Source of the DNA: Scleroderma bovista
Taxonomy: Eukaryota > Basidiomycota > Agaricomycetes > Boletales > Sclerodermataceae
DNA length: 64,000 bases
Assembly: GCA_037178675.1 (NCBI GenBank)
Contig: JAYMGJ010000340.1
Span: 1 to 64,000, forward strand
Reading direction: 5' to 3'
Shown in pieces: positions 46,253-58,299 of this stretch. Below the pieces are notes generated by a model, which saw only the letters and a list, made by a program, of their open reading frames with translations, did no database searches and had not been told where the DNA came from. Both the position numbers and the translations under genes were made by a program. Every line of letters begins with the position of its first letter. The first letter of the stretch is position 1.

Positions 46253-48646
46253 AGCGTTAACTGAATGATAAAAATGAACGAGCGACGGTGTATACAGATC
46301 AACTGCAGTGGTGGAAAGAGGGAAAAGACTGGCGCTATTTGTACGCTCAGCGAGCTTGTCATCACTCAATTGTACTGCCTTGTTCTTGACGTGCAGTGTC
46401 AGCTTCACTGCCACCGCTTGGAACTCGGGTCCACTGTTACGTAATATGGGCATTGGTCAATGCAACAGCTTGTTATCGACTGGTTGCACGTCGCCGTGCC
46501 ATCGCAAATCTGCATGACATCCTTGGTGCACCTATCCTTGCTAAACCGCGAGGGGAAAAGCTCTGCCCAAGCGTTTTCATGGATTTACTATGATTTCGTA
46601 GCTGAGCTAGTGCTCGAGAACCAAACTATTTCTCAGTGGGTATCATTTCTCGCCGTGGACTGAAGAGTTACAGATGGTAGACCCGGCCACGTGCTACGGC
46701 TCTTCAACCTCTATCGTGCCGTGCCCATGTGCACCAGCCTACACCTTCAAAGGATCCCCACCTCTACAGCGGTACTCCATGTGTTGACAACTTGCCATAC
46801 GTTCACATTCTAATCACGCTGGTGACGCCAGTTTGTGAAACTGCGACAAGGTCTTGTCCCGCCCTACCGCGATCCGAAATTCATCCATCAGTAGATCGGC
46901 GCTGAATCTATACAAAAATCCAGCAGTGGATTAGAGTGTCTGCTGGTACTGAGAACGCGCGACCTGCCGCACGTCTCCAGCGTGTAAATGTCTGTGGTCA
47001 CCCCGCCGTTAAGCCCGTGCGCTATCCTTGTTTTGAAAGGCCCTTGCAGGCAGTGAAGACTGAAACTAGCATTAGAACCTCTACTCGTCACGGGGAGTGA
47101 GCGAGAATGGGCAACTCGGACCTGCCACACGCTCCCAGCATGTTGAATGTCTGGACGACCTGCTGTTAAGCCCATGCCCTGTGTATTATTACTTGATCAT
47201 AGTACATACATAAAATGGAAGACAACGAAATTGCGGTGTAGAAGAGGTAGGGTTCTGGGTAACTGGTTCATGTAGTTTCTCTGGGCCGTGCATCTAGTAA
47301 AGCGGCATCCAAGTATAGCGAGAGTATTATGATGTTGATGGGAATAGCAAGACTCGGCATGGGCACTTGCCACATCCGAACTGTACCATGTCAGGTAGCC
47401 TTCGAATGTCGATCACGAAGTCAGTCGACAAGTGCCCACTGCCTAGTCGACCTTCGAATATGTAGATCTATGCTCAGATCAGTGGAACCGAACAAAACGA
47501 CGTGCGATCACGGAATTCTGGCAGGGAAAGTTAAATAGCGATATCGCGAGTAGGCGGCACGAAATAACAAGAGGCATTACACTACTTCACGTTCGTGATA
47601 ATCACCTGGATTTCTGGGTAATGGCACCACTGACCTAGGGTGTCTTCTTGAACAGGTTCCACTGAAGAGCTTGTGGAGTTTGAATACTATTACCAATTCA
47701 CGGTCCACCGTGTAAGTCCAACAACAATAGTCGAATTACGAGCGCTACACGCTTGCCGAAAATTTGTGAATGGAGTCAGGAAGCACTGGGATTTGCCCAG
47801 ACTACCCCCCGAAGGGGGTAGTGTATAGTAGTCTGTGTGCGAAGAGAGGTATCCCGGGCGGTCAAATCTGTTTGCTGTGTCCGTCGGACGCCCCTCTCCT
47901 AAGATCGCGGGCCGCGTATAGTACTCACAGGGACAGGTAAAGGGGCGGGTTTGGGCGTGCGGTTTCGGGCCTGCGAAAGCTCTCGTCATGGGGCTTAACC
48001 GTTACCCCGACCGCCGCCCTTCCAGGCTGTTTAGGTGAACTACTACCACATACGAGGGGAGTAGGCCGAAGCGTGTGAGCTGGCAGCGACCCGATGCAAG
48101 CATGGTCTGAAAAACTGGGTGAAGGCGGGTGGGGACAAGGAGGCTTCTTTGTCAGCGAAGCCCCACAGGCCAGCCGGGCGAGAATGTCCCTTTCGGGAGC
48201 ACGCCAGCACTTTCTCGTCGTGCAGCACACTAGCCAGTGTGGATCCTCTCTTGCCATACCGCTCCGACGAGTGGCACGGAAGAGGTTCAAGACAAAAGCT
48301 TACATAAGTAAATACAACAGTGACTTCAAAACGAGCACCAGCTGCTGTACAGTCGTCTTGAAAGTTGCGCGAGCTCCTTGGCCCCCGAGCATCTCAGCGA
48401 TCGCAGAAGCTTATATTTTACAGCATGGGTTTACTCGAATTGCTTGCAATTTTGCAAATGCCGGCGGCGTTTCCTCGGGTAACTTTGCAGATCGGCACAT
48501 TGTTTTCGGCTTCTTTTCGCTTGCGACAGCATAGAAATGCTAATCCCCTTCGCGATTATCTTCCTTTCGCCCCCTTCACGATTTTCCCATAGCCAGCCAT
48601 CACCAATTGCCCTCGCTTTTCTCAATAAGCAGAGGCATTTTGAAAA
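46253..48646. other. Upstream region of chitinase copy A with duplicated blocks
   Basis: 2.4 kb, no gene called. It shares blocks with the upstream region of copy C (53430-54360) and, near 47480-47690, with that of copy B (50730-50910). It also contains a diverged internal pair (46968-47020 and 47126-47180) with the shared GTTAAGCCC(G/A)TGC word, and about 600 bp (about 47695-48300) that copy B lacks. Confidence 0.5.
47802..47821. repeat. G/C hairpin, 8-bp stem
   Basis: CTACCCCC-CGAA-GGGGGTAG inverted repeat inside the segment that is extra in copy A's upstream region. It resembles the hairpin at 6588-6606. Confidence 0.65.
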
Positions 48647-50158
48647 ATGAAGCTCTCGAGGGGTCTGTCTCTGTTGTCACTGCTGCCACTTACATTGGCG
48701 GCCCCACCAAGTTCTGCTTCTTCAGGCAACTCAGCCTTTAGTGGTCACATCTCCATGGGTTGGTTTGCAGACTGGCATGACAATTTTACTGTTTCCAACA
48801 TCAATTGGGGGGGATATAATGCCATGGCATTCTTCACGTCAGTTATCAGTCTGGTTCAGGTTCTCTCATTACATTTCCACTCAGTGCTCAACCAGACAAT
48901 AACTTGAATGTTTTTCTGGAAGGCACCAATGTCGAGAGCATGTTGAACCAATTTGTTTCCGCTGCTCGTGCGAATGTCAGTCCCTGTTGACTTTCGTTCT
49001 CATTATTTATTCTCAATCATCCTCCAGAATGTCAAAGCCCTTTTGACTATAGGTGGCTGGACTGGTTCTATCTACTGGTCTTCCTCCGTAGCGACAGTTC
49101 AGAACCGCACAACCTTTGCTAACAATGTCGCTCAATTTGCCCGTAAACACAACCTCGATGGCATTGATTTTGAGTACGTTTGCTGCTGTTTATTTTTGAT
49201 TTTCGCGTTTAATAACCATACACATTAGCTGGGAGGTTCCCGTTGGAGGAGGCATGCCCTGTAACATAGTCAACTCCGACGACACTGCCAACTTCTTGGA
49301 GTTCATCACAGAGCTGCGTCAACTAGTTCCCGATCTCATTCTTTCCGCTGCTGTCGGCGTTCTCCTCTTCCTTGATGCAACTGGGCACCCAATATCGGAT
49401 GCTTCTGGTTTCGCCAAGCAACTCGATTGGATTGAAGTGATGAATTATGACATCTTTGATCCTCTGTTCGCCACCACCACCGGCCCTAACGCCCCTCTGG
49501 ACGACTCTTGCTCTCCGCACCCCAGTGGCTCTGCTATGTCTTCTGTTAGGGCCTGGATCGAAGTTGGGTTCTCTCCGAACCAGATTGTTCTCGGCGTTCC
49601 TGCATACGGTCACAGTTTCTCGGTGCCTCGTTCTACCGCAGTCTCCAGTGGCAACCAACTCGAGATCTACACGTCTTTCAACAGGGACAACACTCCTCAG
49701 GGAGATGCCTGGGATTATGTTCCTTCTGGTTCCGTGGACACTTGTGGTCAACCAGAAGGACCCAACGGTATTTTCAACTTCTGGGCTATGGTTGGATACG
49801 GCTACTTGAACCCGGATGGAAGCATCGCATCGGGCATGCTTAGCACCTTCGACCAGTGTTCTCAGACTGTGAGTACCATTCCGCTTTGTTTTCCTGAAGT
49901 TATCTCAAGCTGGTTTCTTCCATCCTAGCCATTCGTCTATGATACCAAAACAGAAGTCTTGATCTCCTACGATGATCCTAAGTCATTCAGTGCGTCGCTT
50001 CAGTTGGTTCATTGTAGTACATTAATTCTGACGTTCTTCGGGCAGCTGCCAAAGGTCAATATATTTCCCAAGCCGGTCTTCGCGGGTTCGCGATGTTCGA
50101 AGTTGCTGGTGACTACAATGGCCTACTCCTTAACGCCATCAACAAGGCCATATCATGA
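48647..50158 (+). CDS. Secreted GH18 chitinase, tandem copy A
   Basis: 413-aa glycoside hydrolase family 18 endochitinase. Exons: 48647-48837, 48885-48975, 49028-49173, 49229-49868, 49929-49989, 50046-50158. A hydrophobic signal peptide (SLLSLLPLTLAAPP) precedes MGWFADWHDNFTVSNI (first barrel strand, W/Y rich). The SxGG-type strand is LLTIGGWTG; the catalytic motif DGIDFDWE (about 137-144) is split by intron 3, and its Glu is the proton donor. Then MNYD (about 206), a late Trp in FNFWAMVGYGYL, and a C-terminal QYISQAGLRGFAMFEVAGDY strand. There is no chitin-binding module. Intron positions and phases are the same in copies B and C. Its role in cell-wall remodelling, autolysis or nutrition is inferred from the family. 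Confidence 0.93.
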
Positions 50159-51298
50159 TCGACATAATGATACATTGATCTGATTTACTTTCTCCCCTTA
50201 CCTTCACTGACATGACTATGATTCTAATCATGTGTTTCTGATACTGAGACGGATATTTGTTTGTACGACCCCCCTCTTTAATAGATGGGCGACTATATTG
50301 ATATGGTCCTTGTTTTTTGTCTGTGTTTCAGGATCCAGTATTGTTTACATTGATATGTTGTACTACCTGGAATTCGTCTGAAATGAAAATCGTACTGTGG
50401 GTTACGAAAGTAAACAATTCCAAGAGCCCCATTCCTTCGAGGATTGCGAAATCTCTCAAAGCCATATCCCAATAAATGAAGATAGCCGTTGCTAGGAGTG
50501 GCCAAAATAGGCCTGAGAGCTCTGTCTAGCTTATATAAGCTTTGTCCGTCGACGGTATTTCGTATCATCTCTCCTTCTTACTCTAGCCTACGCAGTCGAC
50601 GTTCTCTTGTCTTACTTCTATTTGTGCCATCGAGGTCAGTTGTTGCGCCTGAGCGGTAAGCTTTTAACTTCGTAATATATACTCACAGCGTTGTTAGCTG
50701 TCTGCTTACTGTAATTAATCAATTCACTCACCCTTAGAACCGAACAGAACATCATCGCGCGATCCTGCAAGACTTCTGGCAGGGAAGATCAACAGTGATG
50801 AAAGAACAAAGGCATCACTTCACGTTCTCACCTGAATGATTTCTGGTAACGGCACCGCTAACCTACATAGGGGGTTTTCTTGAACAGATTCCATCGAAGA
50901 GCTTGTGTTGTTGGAATGCCATTCCACGCTGAACGGTTTGTTGTGGAGAGCAAAGAGTAGAAATAATCGGCATTGGAACGAGCTCACCACGAAACTAACA
51001 GGTGAAAGAACCGCTGTTTGGCGGCTGTCTTGCACTTGAGCAAGCTCTTTCTGGCTCCGGAGCGTCTGAGCATCCAAGGAGGTGTCTTACAGAAACGCCG
51101 GTTTACTCAAAGCGCTTCCAAACATTGACATCTCTTGGACGTTTTCTCAGGTCACTGTGTAGATCGGGACAATGTCTTCGACTTCTTTTCTCTTGAAACT
51201 GTACAAAAATGCATCTCCTCTTCCCTTTGCCCCCCTCATCAGAAAACCACGACTGATTACCCTCTCTTCACCCCACCAAGCAGCGGCGTTTTGAAACA
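50159..51298. other. Spacer between chitinase copies A and B
   Basis: 1.1 kb, no gene. The first 300 bp are alike to the 3' flanks of B and C; 50730-51298 is B's promoter and resembles A's and C's. Confidence 0.55.
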
Positions 51299-52796
51299 AT
51301 GAAGCTTCCGAGGGGTCTTTCTCTTTTGACAGTATTACCACTAACATTAGCGTCCCCACCAAGTTCCATCGCTTCGGGCAACTTGGCTTCTGGTAGTCGT
51401 ATCGCTATGGGTTGGTTTACAGACTGGCGTGTCAATTTCACTGTTTCCAACATTAATTGGGGGGGATACAATGTCATGGCATTCTTCGCGTCAGCTATCA
51501 CTCTGGTTTTGTTCTTGCTTTCTCCTCATCACCTTCCTATCCAGTGCTATGCCAGACGGTAATTTAAGTATTACTCTGAACGGCGCCAATTATGCGAGCA
51601 TGTTGAACCAATTTGTCTCCGCCGCTCATGCGCATGTCAGTCCACGTTACCTTTGGTTTCCGTTATTTGTTTCTACTCATCGTCCAGAGTGCCAAAGCCT
51701 TTTTGACCATAGGCGGCTGGGATGGTTCTGCCTACTGGTCTTCTTCCGTAGCCACAGTTCAGAATCGCTCAACCTTTGCTTACAATGTCGCTCAATTTGC
51801 CCATGCGTACAACCTCGACGGCATTGACTTGGAGTACGTTCGCCGCTATTTATATTCAACTTTCGTGCTAAATACCCATACATGTTAGTTGGGAGTATCC
51901 CGGTGGAGGAGGCAATGACTGTAATACAGTCAACCCTAACGACACAGCCAACTTCTTGGAGTTCATCAAGGAGCTGCGTCGGCAGGCTCCCGGTCTCAGT
52001 CTTTCTGCTGCTGTCCCCATCAAGCCCTTCGACGATGCCACTGGGCAACCAATATCTGGTTTTGCTGAGCAACTCAATTGGATCGAGATCATGGCCTATG
52101 ATGTCTTTGGCTCTTGGAGTAAGGTTACCGGCCCTAATGCCCCTTTAAACGACACTTGCTCCCCTTACCAAGATGGCTCTGCGGTTTCTGCTGTTGCGGC
52201 CTGGACCAACGCCGGGTTCTCTGCAAATCAGATCATTCTCGGTGTTCCCTCGTACGGCCGCAGTTTCTCTGTGCCCCCTTCCACTGCAGCCCCCAGTGGC
52301 AATCAACTCGAGATCTACACGCCTTACACCAGCATTCCTCAAGGTGATCCCTGGAATAATGCTTCTCCTGCTCATGTAGAGGCTTGCACTCAGTCAGGAG
52401 TACCCAGCGGTGTTTTTGAATTCTGGGCTATGGTTGGTTACGGCTACTTGAAATCTGATGGAAGTGTCGCATCAGGCATGCTTAGCACCTTCGACCGATG
52501 TTCGCAGACGGTATGAACCTTTTCCTCTTTGTTTCGATGTTATTTTAATTGATTTCTTCCCAGCCATTTGTCTATGATCCCAACACGGAAAGCTTAATTT
52601 CCTATGATGATCCTCAGTCATTCAGTGCGTTATCTCAGTCGATGCATTGCAGCATTGTAACTCTGACATCTTTCTTCGGGTAGCTGCCAAGGGTCAGTAT
52701 ATTGCTCAAGCCGGTCTGCTCGGATTCTCGATGTACGAAGTCGGTGGTGATTATAATGGCCTACTCCTGAACGCCATTAACAAGGCCATGTCATGA
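51299..52796 (+). CDS. Secreted GH18 chitinase, tandem copy B
   Basis: 407 aa, same six-exon structure as copy A: 51299-51489, 51545-51635, 51688-51833, 51889-52510, 52564-52624, 52684-52796. Signal peptide LTVLPLTLASPP; barrel start MGWFTDWRVNFTV; LTIGGWDGSAYW; catalytic DGIDLDWEYPGG, intact, split by intron 3. It differs from A and C in several places that may affect substrate fit: MAYD instead of MNYD, Tyr-Thr in place of the acidic/Asn patch (TPYTSIPQGDPWNNAS), and a shorter loop after GISGF-type positions (LSAAVPIKPFDDATGQPISG). Exon 4 is 18 nt shorter than in A. All GH18 residues I can check are present, so it is probably active. Confidence 0.93.
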
Positions 52797-54668
52797 CCTC
52801 CTATCATTACACGAGATGGTGGACTTATCTGTTTTGTTTTCGCTCTTTACCTTCACTCTTTGACATGCCCATTGCGACCCGTCTCTGTTAATGTCCCACA
52901 GTTCGCATCGGAAGATGTATGGAATGGGGACAGTGTATGCGTGTCCAGTTTGTCATAGGCTTCTGATTCTAAGGCAGATATTTGTTTGTATTCTCCCCTC
53001 TCTTATTTGGTTGGCACCTGTACTGATATATGTGGTCGATCCTCGTTTCTTATCCGAATTCAGCGCTTCGGGATTCCGTATTTCTTGGCATCTGTACGCT
53101 GTATGTTTAGAATTCGTTTTAAATGAAAATTGTACTGCAGGTGATATATACCAGGTGTTGCGCTGTGATTCCAATGCCGAGAACGGTAGTGTGCAAATGG
53201 ACATTCTTCTTTCCACGTCTATATGAGAGGTTTTAAGGATGTCAGCATATTTGCTTCCCAGAAATACAGAACGAATGGATCACCCAAAGAGAGTATGCGC
53301 AGTAGTAGTTAGATTGTGTCAATTTCAAATGGATCGGGAATAGGAATGATAGGGACATGTACTATCATGCAAGCGTGTTGCAAGGAGGCAGCAACCAGTA
53401 CCTCCCCTCCCCACCTTACCGTGAACTGAAGAGTCGGAGATGACTAGACTCCCAGCAGTGAAGAATGTGCTACCTTGTTAAGGCTCTTCGAGCTCATGAG
53501 CGCCACCCTGTGTTGGCTACTTGCAATGAAAACACACGATAACCATGTATTTGAATCCATTGCTCATAGCAAGGGAAGCCTGTCCCACCCCACCACGATC
53601 TAACATCTCATCCGACGAGCAGATGGGGATCTCGTCAAAAAGCCTTGCGTTAGAACCTCTGCTGGTGCCAAGAGCGTGAGGCCTGCTGCACATTTCCAGC
53701 GTGGAGAAGGTTTGTGGATGCCCCGCCGTTAAGCCCGTGCACTATCACTGAACAAGGAGATAACGAGATTGCGCCAGAAATGGTACATGAAGAAGCAGGA
53801 AGGGTTCTGGGGTTAGTCTAGTTTCTCTGGGACTCCGTCATTCTAACGACGACATACTTCATACCTGCATTTGTACTGTTGCTTACCGCGCGCTCGATGA
53901 TCAGTGTCCAGGATAGAGACGCTGAGGGCTAATATTACATGCTTGTATATTGCTATGCTAGCACTATACCAACCGTACCTGACCATGATCAGCACAAATA
54001 ACCTTTGGCTATCGATAATTGTCACCGTACCAAAACTTCATCAACACCCGACCGTGCTTAGGAAACCTGGGTGGCCTTTCGTCATGACGTCGGTCGATCG
54101 AAACCTGCTGCGCGGGTTGGTGGAATGGAAGTGTCGGTTCAGTAGGTGAGTGCTCCAAGTACGAACACCGCGATCGTGTGATTCTGGCGGGGAAGTGGAT
54201 GGGCCATGGAGGCGATTGGAACACGGTGATATCGTGTGCCGGACGGTGATGAAAAAGAACAAAGGGTGTGCACCTTCGTGATATCGCCTGGATCCCATGC
54301 GGATCGGCACAACCGACCTAACTCATGAGCTCTTGAACAGGTTCCACACTCGACATCGACTCGAATCGACACCACAGTTGCCTGCGTCGAGTGCCATTGA
54401 CGGCAAACAGTGGAGCGGTGGATAAAGAGCCACAAAGTGGAGGCGTCAAACAATGGAGGGCATCGGCGTTTAGGCAACCGCATTGTCTTCGGCTTGTCTT
54501 CGCTTATTGCCACGGTACAAAAGCACATCCCCCTCTCCTCCCATTAACATTCTTTGCCCCTCTCACGATCCTTCCCTATCCTTCGTTTCGTGCTGAAGTC
54601 GGCACCCACCCACCACCCTCGCTTTACGCTGATTTTCTCTTCTCTTTCAAGTAGAGGCACTTTACGCA
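52797..54668. other. Spacer between chitinase copies B and C
   Basis: 1.9 kb, no gene. Its first 400 bp are B's 3' flank; 53430-54668 is homologous to the upstream region of copy A. Confidence 0.55.
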
Positions 54669-56234
54669 ATGAAACCGAGTCTCTTTCTTTTCGCAGTACT
54701 GCCGCTTGCATTGGCAGCCCCGATGTGTTCATTGAAGAAGACGTCTACTGCAGCCACACCCACATCGACGGGGGCGGCGCCTGCACCAAGTTCAGCCCCT
54801 CCTGGCAACACCTCTCGCGTCTCCATGGGCTGGTTTGCAGATTGGCATGACAATTTCACTGTGTCCGATATCAACTGGGGAGGATATAACACTATGGCAT
54901 TTTTCACGTCAGTTGTCTCTCCCTGGTTGTATTTCTACCTTTCCCTCATCACCTTTCTTTATTCAGTGCTCAACCGGACAATAATTTAAATGTTCTTCTC
55001 AAAGGCACCAATGTCGAGAGCATGTTAGATCAGTTTGTCTCCGCCGCTCATACCAATGTCAGTCTTTGCCTCTATTCGATTCCTTTTTACCGGTTTCTGA
55101 TTATCGTTCAGAATGTCAAAGCCCTTTTGACCATCGGCGGCTGGACTGGCTCTGTCTACTGGTCTTCCTCCGTTGCTACATCCCAGAATCGCTCGACCTT
55201 TGCCAATAATGTTGCTCAATTTGCTCATGCGCACAACCTGGACGGTATCGACTTCGAGTACGTTTGGTCACTATTTTATTTTTGAGCCTCATGCTTAGTT
55301 ATCATTTAGTTGGGAGTATCCCGGTAAACAAGGCATGGGTTGTAACATAGTCAGCCCCAACGATACAGCCAACTTCTTGGAATTCATCACAGAGCTGCGT
55401 CAACTAGCTCCCAATATCACTCTTTCCGCTGCTGTCGGCATCCTGCCTTTCGTTGATACCACCGGGAACCCAACGTCAGACGCTTCTGGTTTTGCCAAGC
55501 AACTCGATTGGATCGAGATCATGAACTATGATGTCTTTGGTACTTTCAGCACAGTCACTGGACCCAACGCCCCTCTGAATGACTCTTGCTCTGGCAACCC
55601 CAGCGGCTCTGCGGTCTCCGCCGTTGCGGCATGGACCAAGGCCGGGTTCCCTGCGAATAAGATTGTTCTTGGTGTTCCCGCATACGGCCACAGTTTCTCA
55701 GTGCCTAGCTCCACGGCAGCCCCCAGTGGCAGCCAACTCGAGATCTACACGTCTTTCTCCAAGAGCAACACCCCTCAGGGAGACGCATGGGATTACATTC
55801 CTCCTGGTTCCGTAGACGCTTGCGGTCAACCACAAGGACCTAACGGTGTTTTCAACTTTTGGGCTATGGTTGGATACGGCTACCTGAAATCTGATGGAAG
55901 TGTCGCATCGGGCATGCTTAGCACCTTTGACCAGTGTTCACAGACGGTGAGAACCTGTCCCTCCTTTGCTTTGACGTTATTTCAACTGCTTTATTCTTTT
56001 CCAGCCATTTGTCTACGATCCCAAAGCGGAACTTTTGATCTCCTATGATGACCCTCAGTCATTTGGTACGTCCCTTCAGTCGATGCATTGAGATACTGTA
56101 ATTCTGACATCTGCCGGGCAGCTGCAAAGGGTCAATATATTTCTCAAGCCGGCTTGCGCGGGTTCGCGATGTACGAAGTCGCTGGTGACTACAACGGCCT
56201 GCTTCTCAATGCCATCAACAAGGCCATGTCGTGA
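54669..56234 (+). CDS. Secreted GH18 chitinase, tandem copy C
   Basis: 428 aa, exons 54669-54907, 54967-55057, 55112-55257, 55310-55946, 56005-56065, 56122-56234. Signal peptide LFLFAVLPLALAAP; unlike A and B it carries about 25 extra residues rich in Thr, Ala and Pro (TAATPTSTGAAPAPSSAPP) before MGWFADWHDNFTV, probably an O-glycosylated spacer with one Cys. Catalytic DGIDFDWEYPGKQ, MNYD and the late Trp are intact. Protein and nucleotide similarity to A is higher than to B in the central exon. No chitin-binding module. Downstream, the 3' flank keeps similarity to those of A and B for about 300 bp. Confidence 0.93.
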
Positions 56235-58299
56235 TTGTTTGCCCGTATCCCCGATGATGGAATCATCTCTCGCCCAGGATTTTTTCCCTTCTTTACCTTC
56301 GCTCTTTGACCATGACCTTGAGACTGTTGACCCGTCTCCGACAATATCCTGCACTCGCATCGGAAGATGGATGGAATTTGAACACAGAATGGAGAAAGTG
56401 TATGCATTAGTTTATTGTCTGCTGCTGACACCAGAGCAGTTATTAGCTTAGAACTCGGTCCCTCCTTTGATAGGTTAGCGACTATATGGATGTAGTCGAC
56501 GCTGTATGTTACGATTAGTGGCCCAGGGCCTGTATTCCTTGCACCAATGTATTCGGAATTGGTCTAGAATGGGTGTCGCGGCTTGTGATCCTACTTTGGA
56601 TGCCCAGACTGTCGTTGTGCAGGGAGCGCTGGGCGAGATATGACATACGTGGTATACATATGTACTAGCATTTTGACAGCTGTTGGTTTCAAGTTGATGC
56701 TCGCATTGAAACAGGACCTTTGTGTTGGGGTCAAAAGCGGCAAAGGGATCACTCCTGAAGAACGGGCGACGCTTTCGATTTCCGTTACTATATCAGCGAG
56801 GGGATAGTGTGGAAGGAGTTACAGGGCTTCTCGAGTCGTCCCTTGGTAAGTACATGGGATCAGTCACGTACTACAAGGTTGAGTTCATGATATGAGTATA
56901 CGGGTGCAAGTGACGCTTGAGCGCTGAGCTGTGGAGGAACTAAGTAGCAACTGGCCAAATCTTCCGCCATCTCAGGGCATCCCATGAACCTTGTCCCATC
57001 TGAATAGCACATGAATCCCGAGAATATGGCTGACAAGGGTCATCGGCTTCGAATGGGAATCAGCCCCTATGGGAAGTAACGCTGTTGATGAAAAATGGCG
57101 CATCCCCAATATAGCTAAGTAAAGGCATAACCTTGTCATGGACAATAGCAGCCCCTCGTCCTTAGGGATCACGAGGTCGACGGACCTGCCAGCAGCAGTC
57201 AGAAACCGTTTCCCCAGTAGGCCGTCTTTGCCCCGCAAAGTGCCGCGGACGTGATAGAAGTTGATGCCATTAATTGATGACCTTTCGATCCGAAGAGTAA
57301 CGGTACTAACAAATCTTGAGTGACATACTATGCATAATCTCGGTCACCTACTGTGTTGCCTACAAAAACCTTGAGTCTGCGAGAAGAAAGGGAGGCCTGA
57401 CATTGGATTACGGAGACAATTGAATGCCGAGAATAAATTGGGGTATACTCACCTTCGCGGTATATGAACGTCCAAGGACACCCATTACTAGTAGGTGAAA
57501 CCATGGAACGGTCCTTGGGAAAACTCCCATTTATTTCCGTCTCCCCATGGGTTTTCCCGGAAATAGCGACATCTTACAATGGAGGTTAACTGCGATCGAT
57601 CCGTAGGTACGGTCCTTGATACGACCATTCATGAAAGCCCCTGGCGTTATGTAAAATGTTTTTCTCGAAACTGCTACTCACAGTTCGTAAATTCTTGCTG
57701 CGAGCCCCGAGCGAGGGCCAGAAACGGACGCAGTACGAATTTACTTCCTTCCAAATGATATACTCCAAATTACGGTGTGATCGCAACAGTGGTTATGTCG
57801 GAGTACAGTACAAATGCTCCCAAATAGCGTCGTGACAACGAACATGTACAACAAGAAGGGAATACAACCAGTCGATTATATTAGGAGACAATCATGAATA
57901 ATGGTGATGATGACGGATGCGAACATGATATGATACGGTATGATATGACATGAGCGTGAAGATGTCAAAATGTGTAAATGTTTTCTTGTGCGGAGGGTGC
58001 AAGGACAAGCGAGCCCATAGATAAATATATGGCACCTTGTATGCTCAATGAAAACTAAAAAGACAAAACCTGCCGGAAAAATAGACGATTATATAGGTGC
58101 AGAGCGCTGATGAGCGCTTTTTGCTCTCCGATTGCGGCGAGAAGTCTGGGCGGTCGGAAAAATCAGGAAGATCTGAAGTAAAAGGGGCGCGGAAGCCATT
58201 GGAGGAGGAGAAGGTCCGAAAGCTGTACCTCACCGGCACATCAATGACCAGGATCTAGAATCCTTGGGCTGTGAGACACTCGCCCGGATTGAGACGGCA
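56235..58299. other. Intergenic stretch after the chitinase cluster
   Basis: 2.1 kb, no gene supported. It holds an imperfect hairpin (57517-57558) and a run of short ATGATATGA words (57890-57955). Confidence 0.5.
57517..57558. repeat. Imperfect inverted repeat (hairpin)
   Basis: GGGAAAACTCCCAT at 57517-57530 pairs with ATGGGTTTTCCC at 57547-57558, apart from a 2-nt bulge. It could be a transposon end or an extruded hairpin; no matching second end was found. Confidence 0.6.

Noticed and set aside
47690..48290. Two minus-strand ORFs (99 and 121 codons) in the segment extra in chitinase A's upstream region
   Set aside because: Arg/Pro-rich, low-information frames with no known domain; GC-rich DNA explains the lack of stops.
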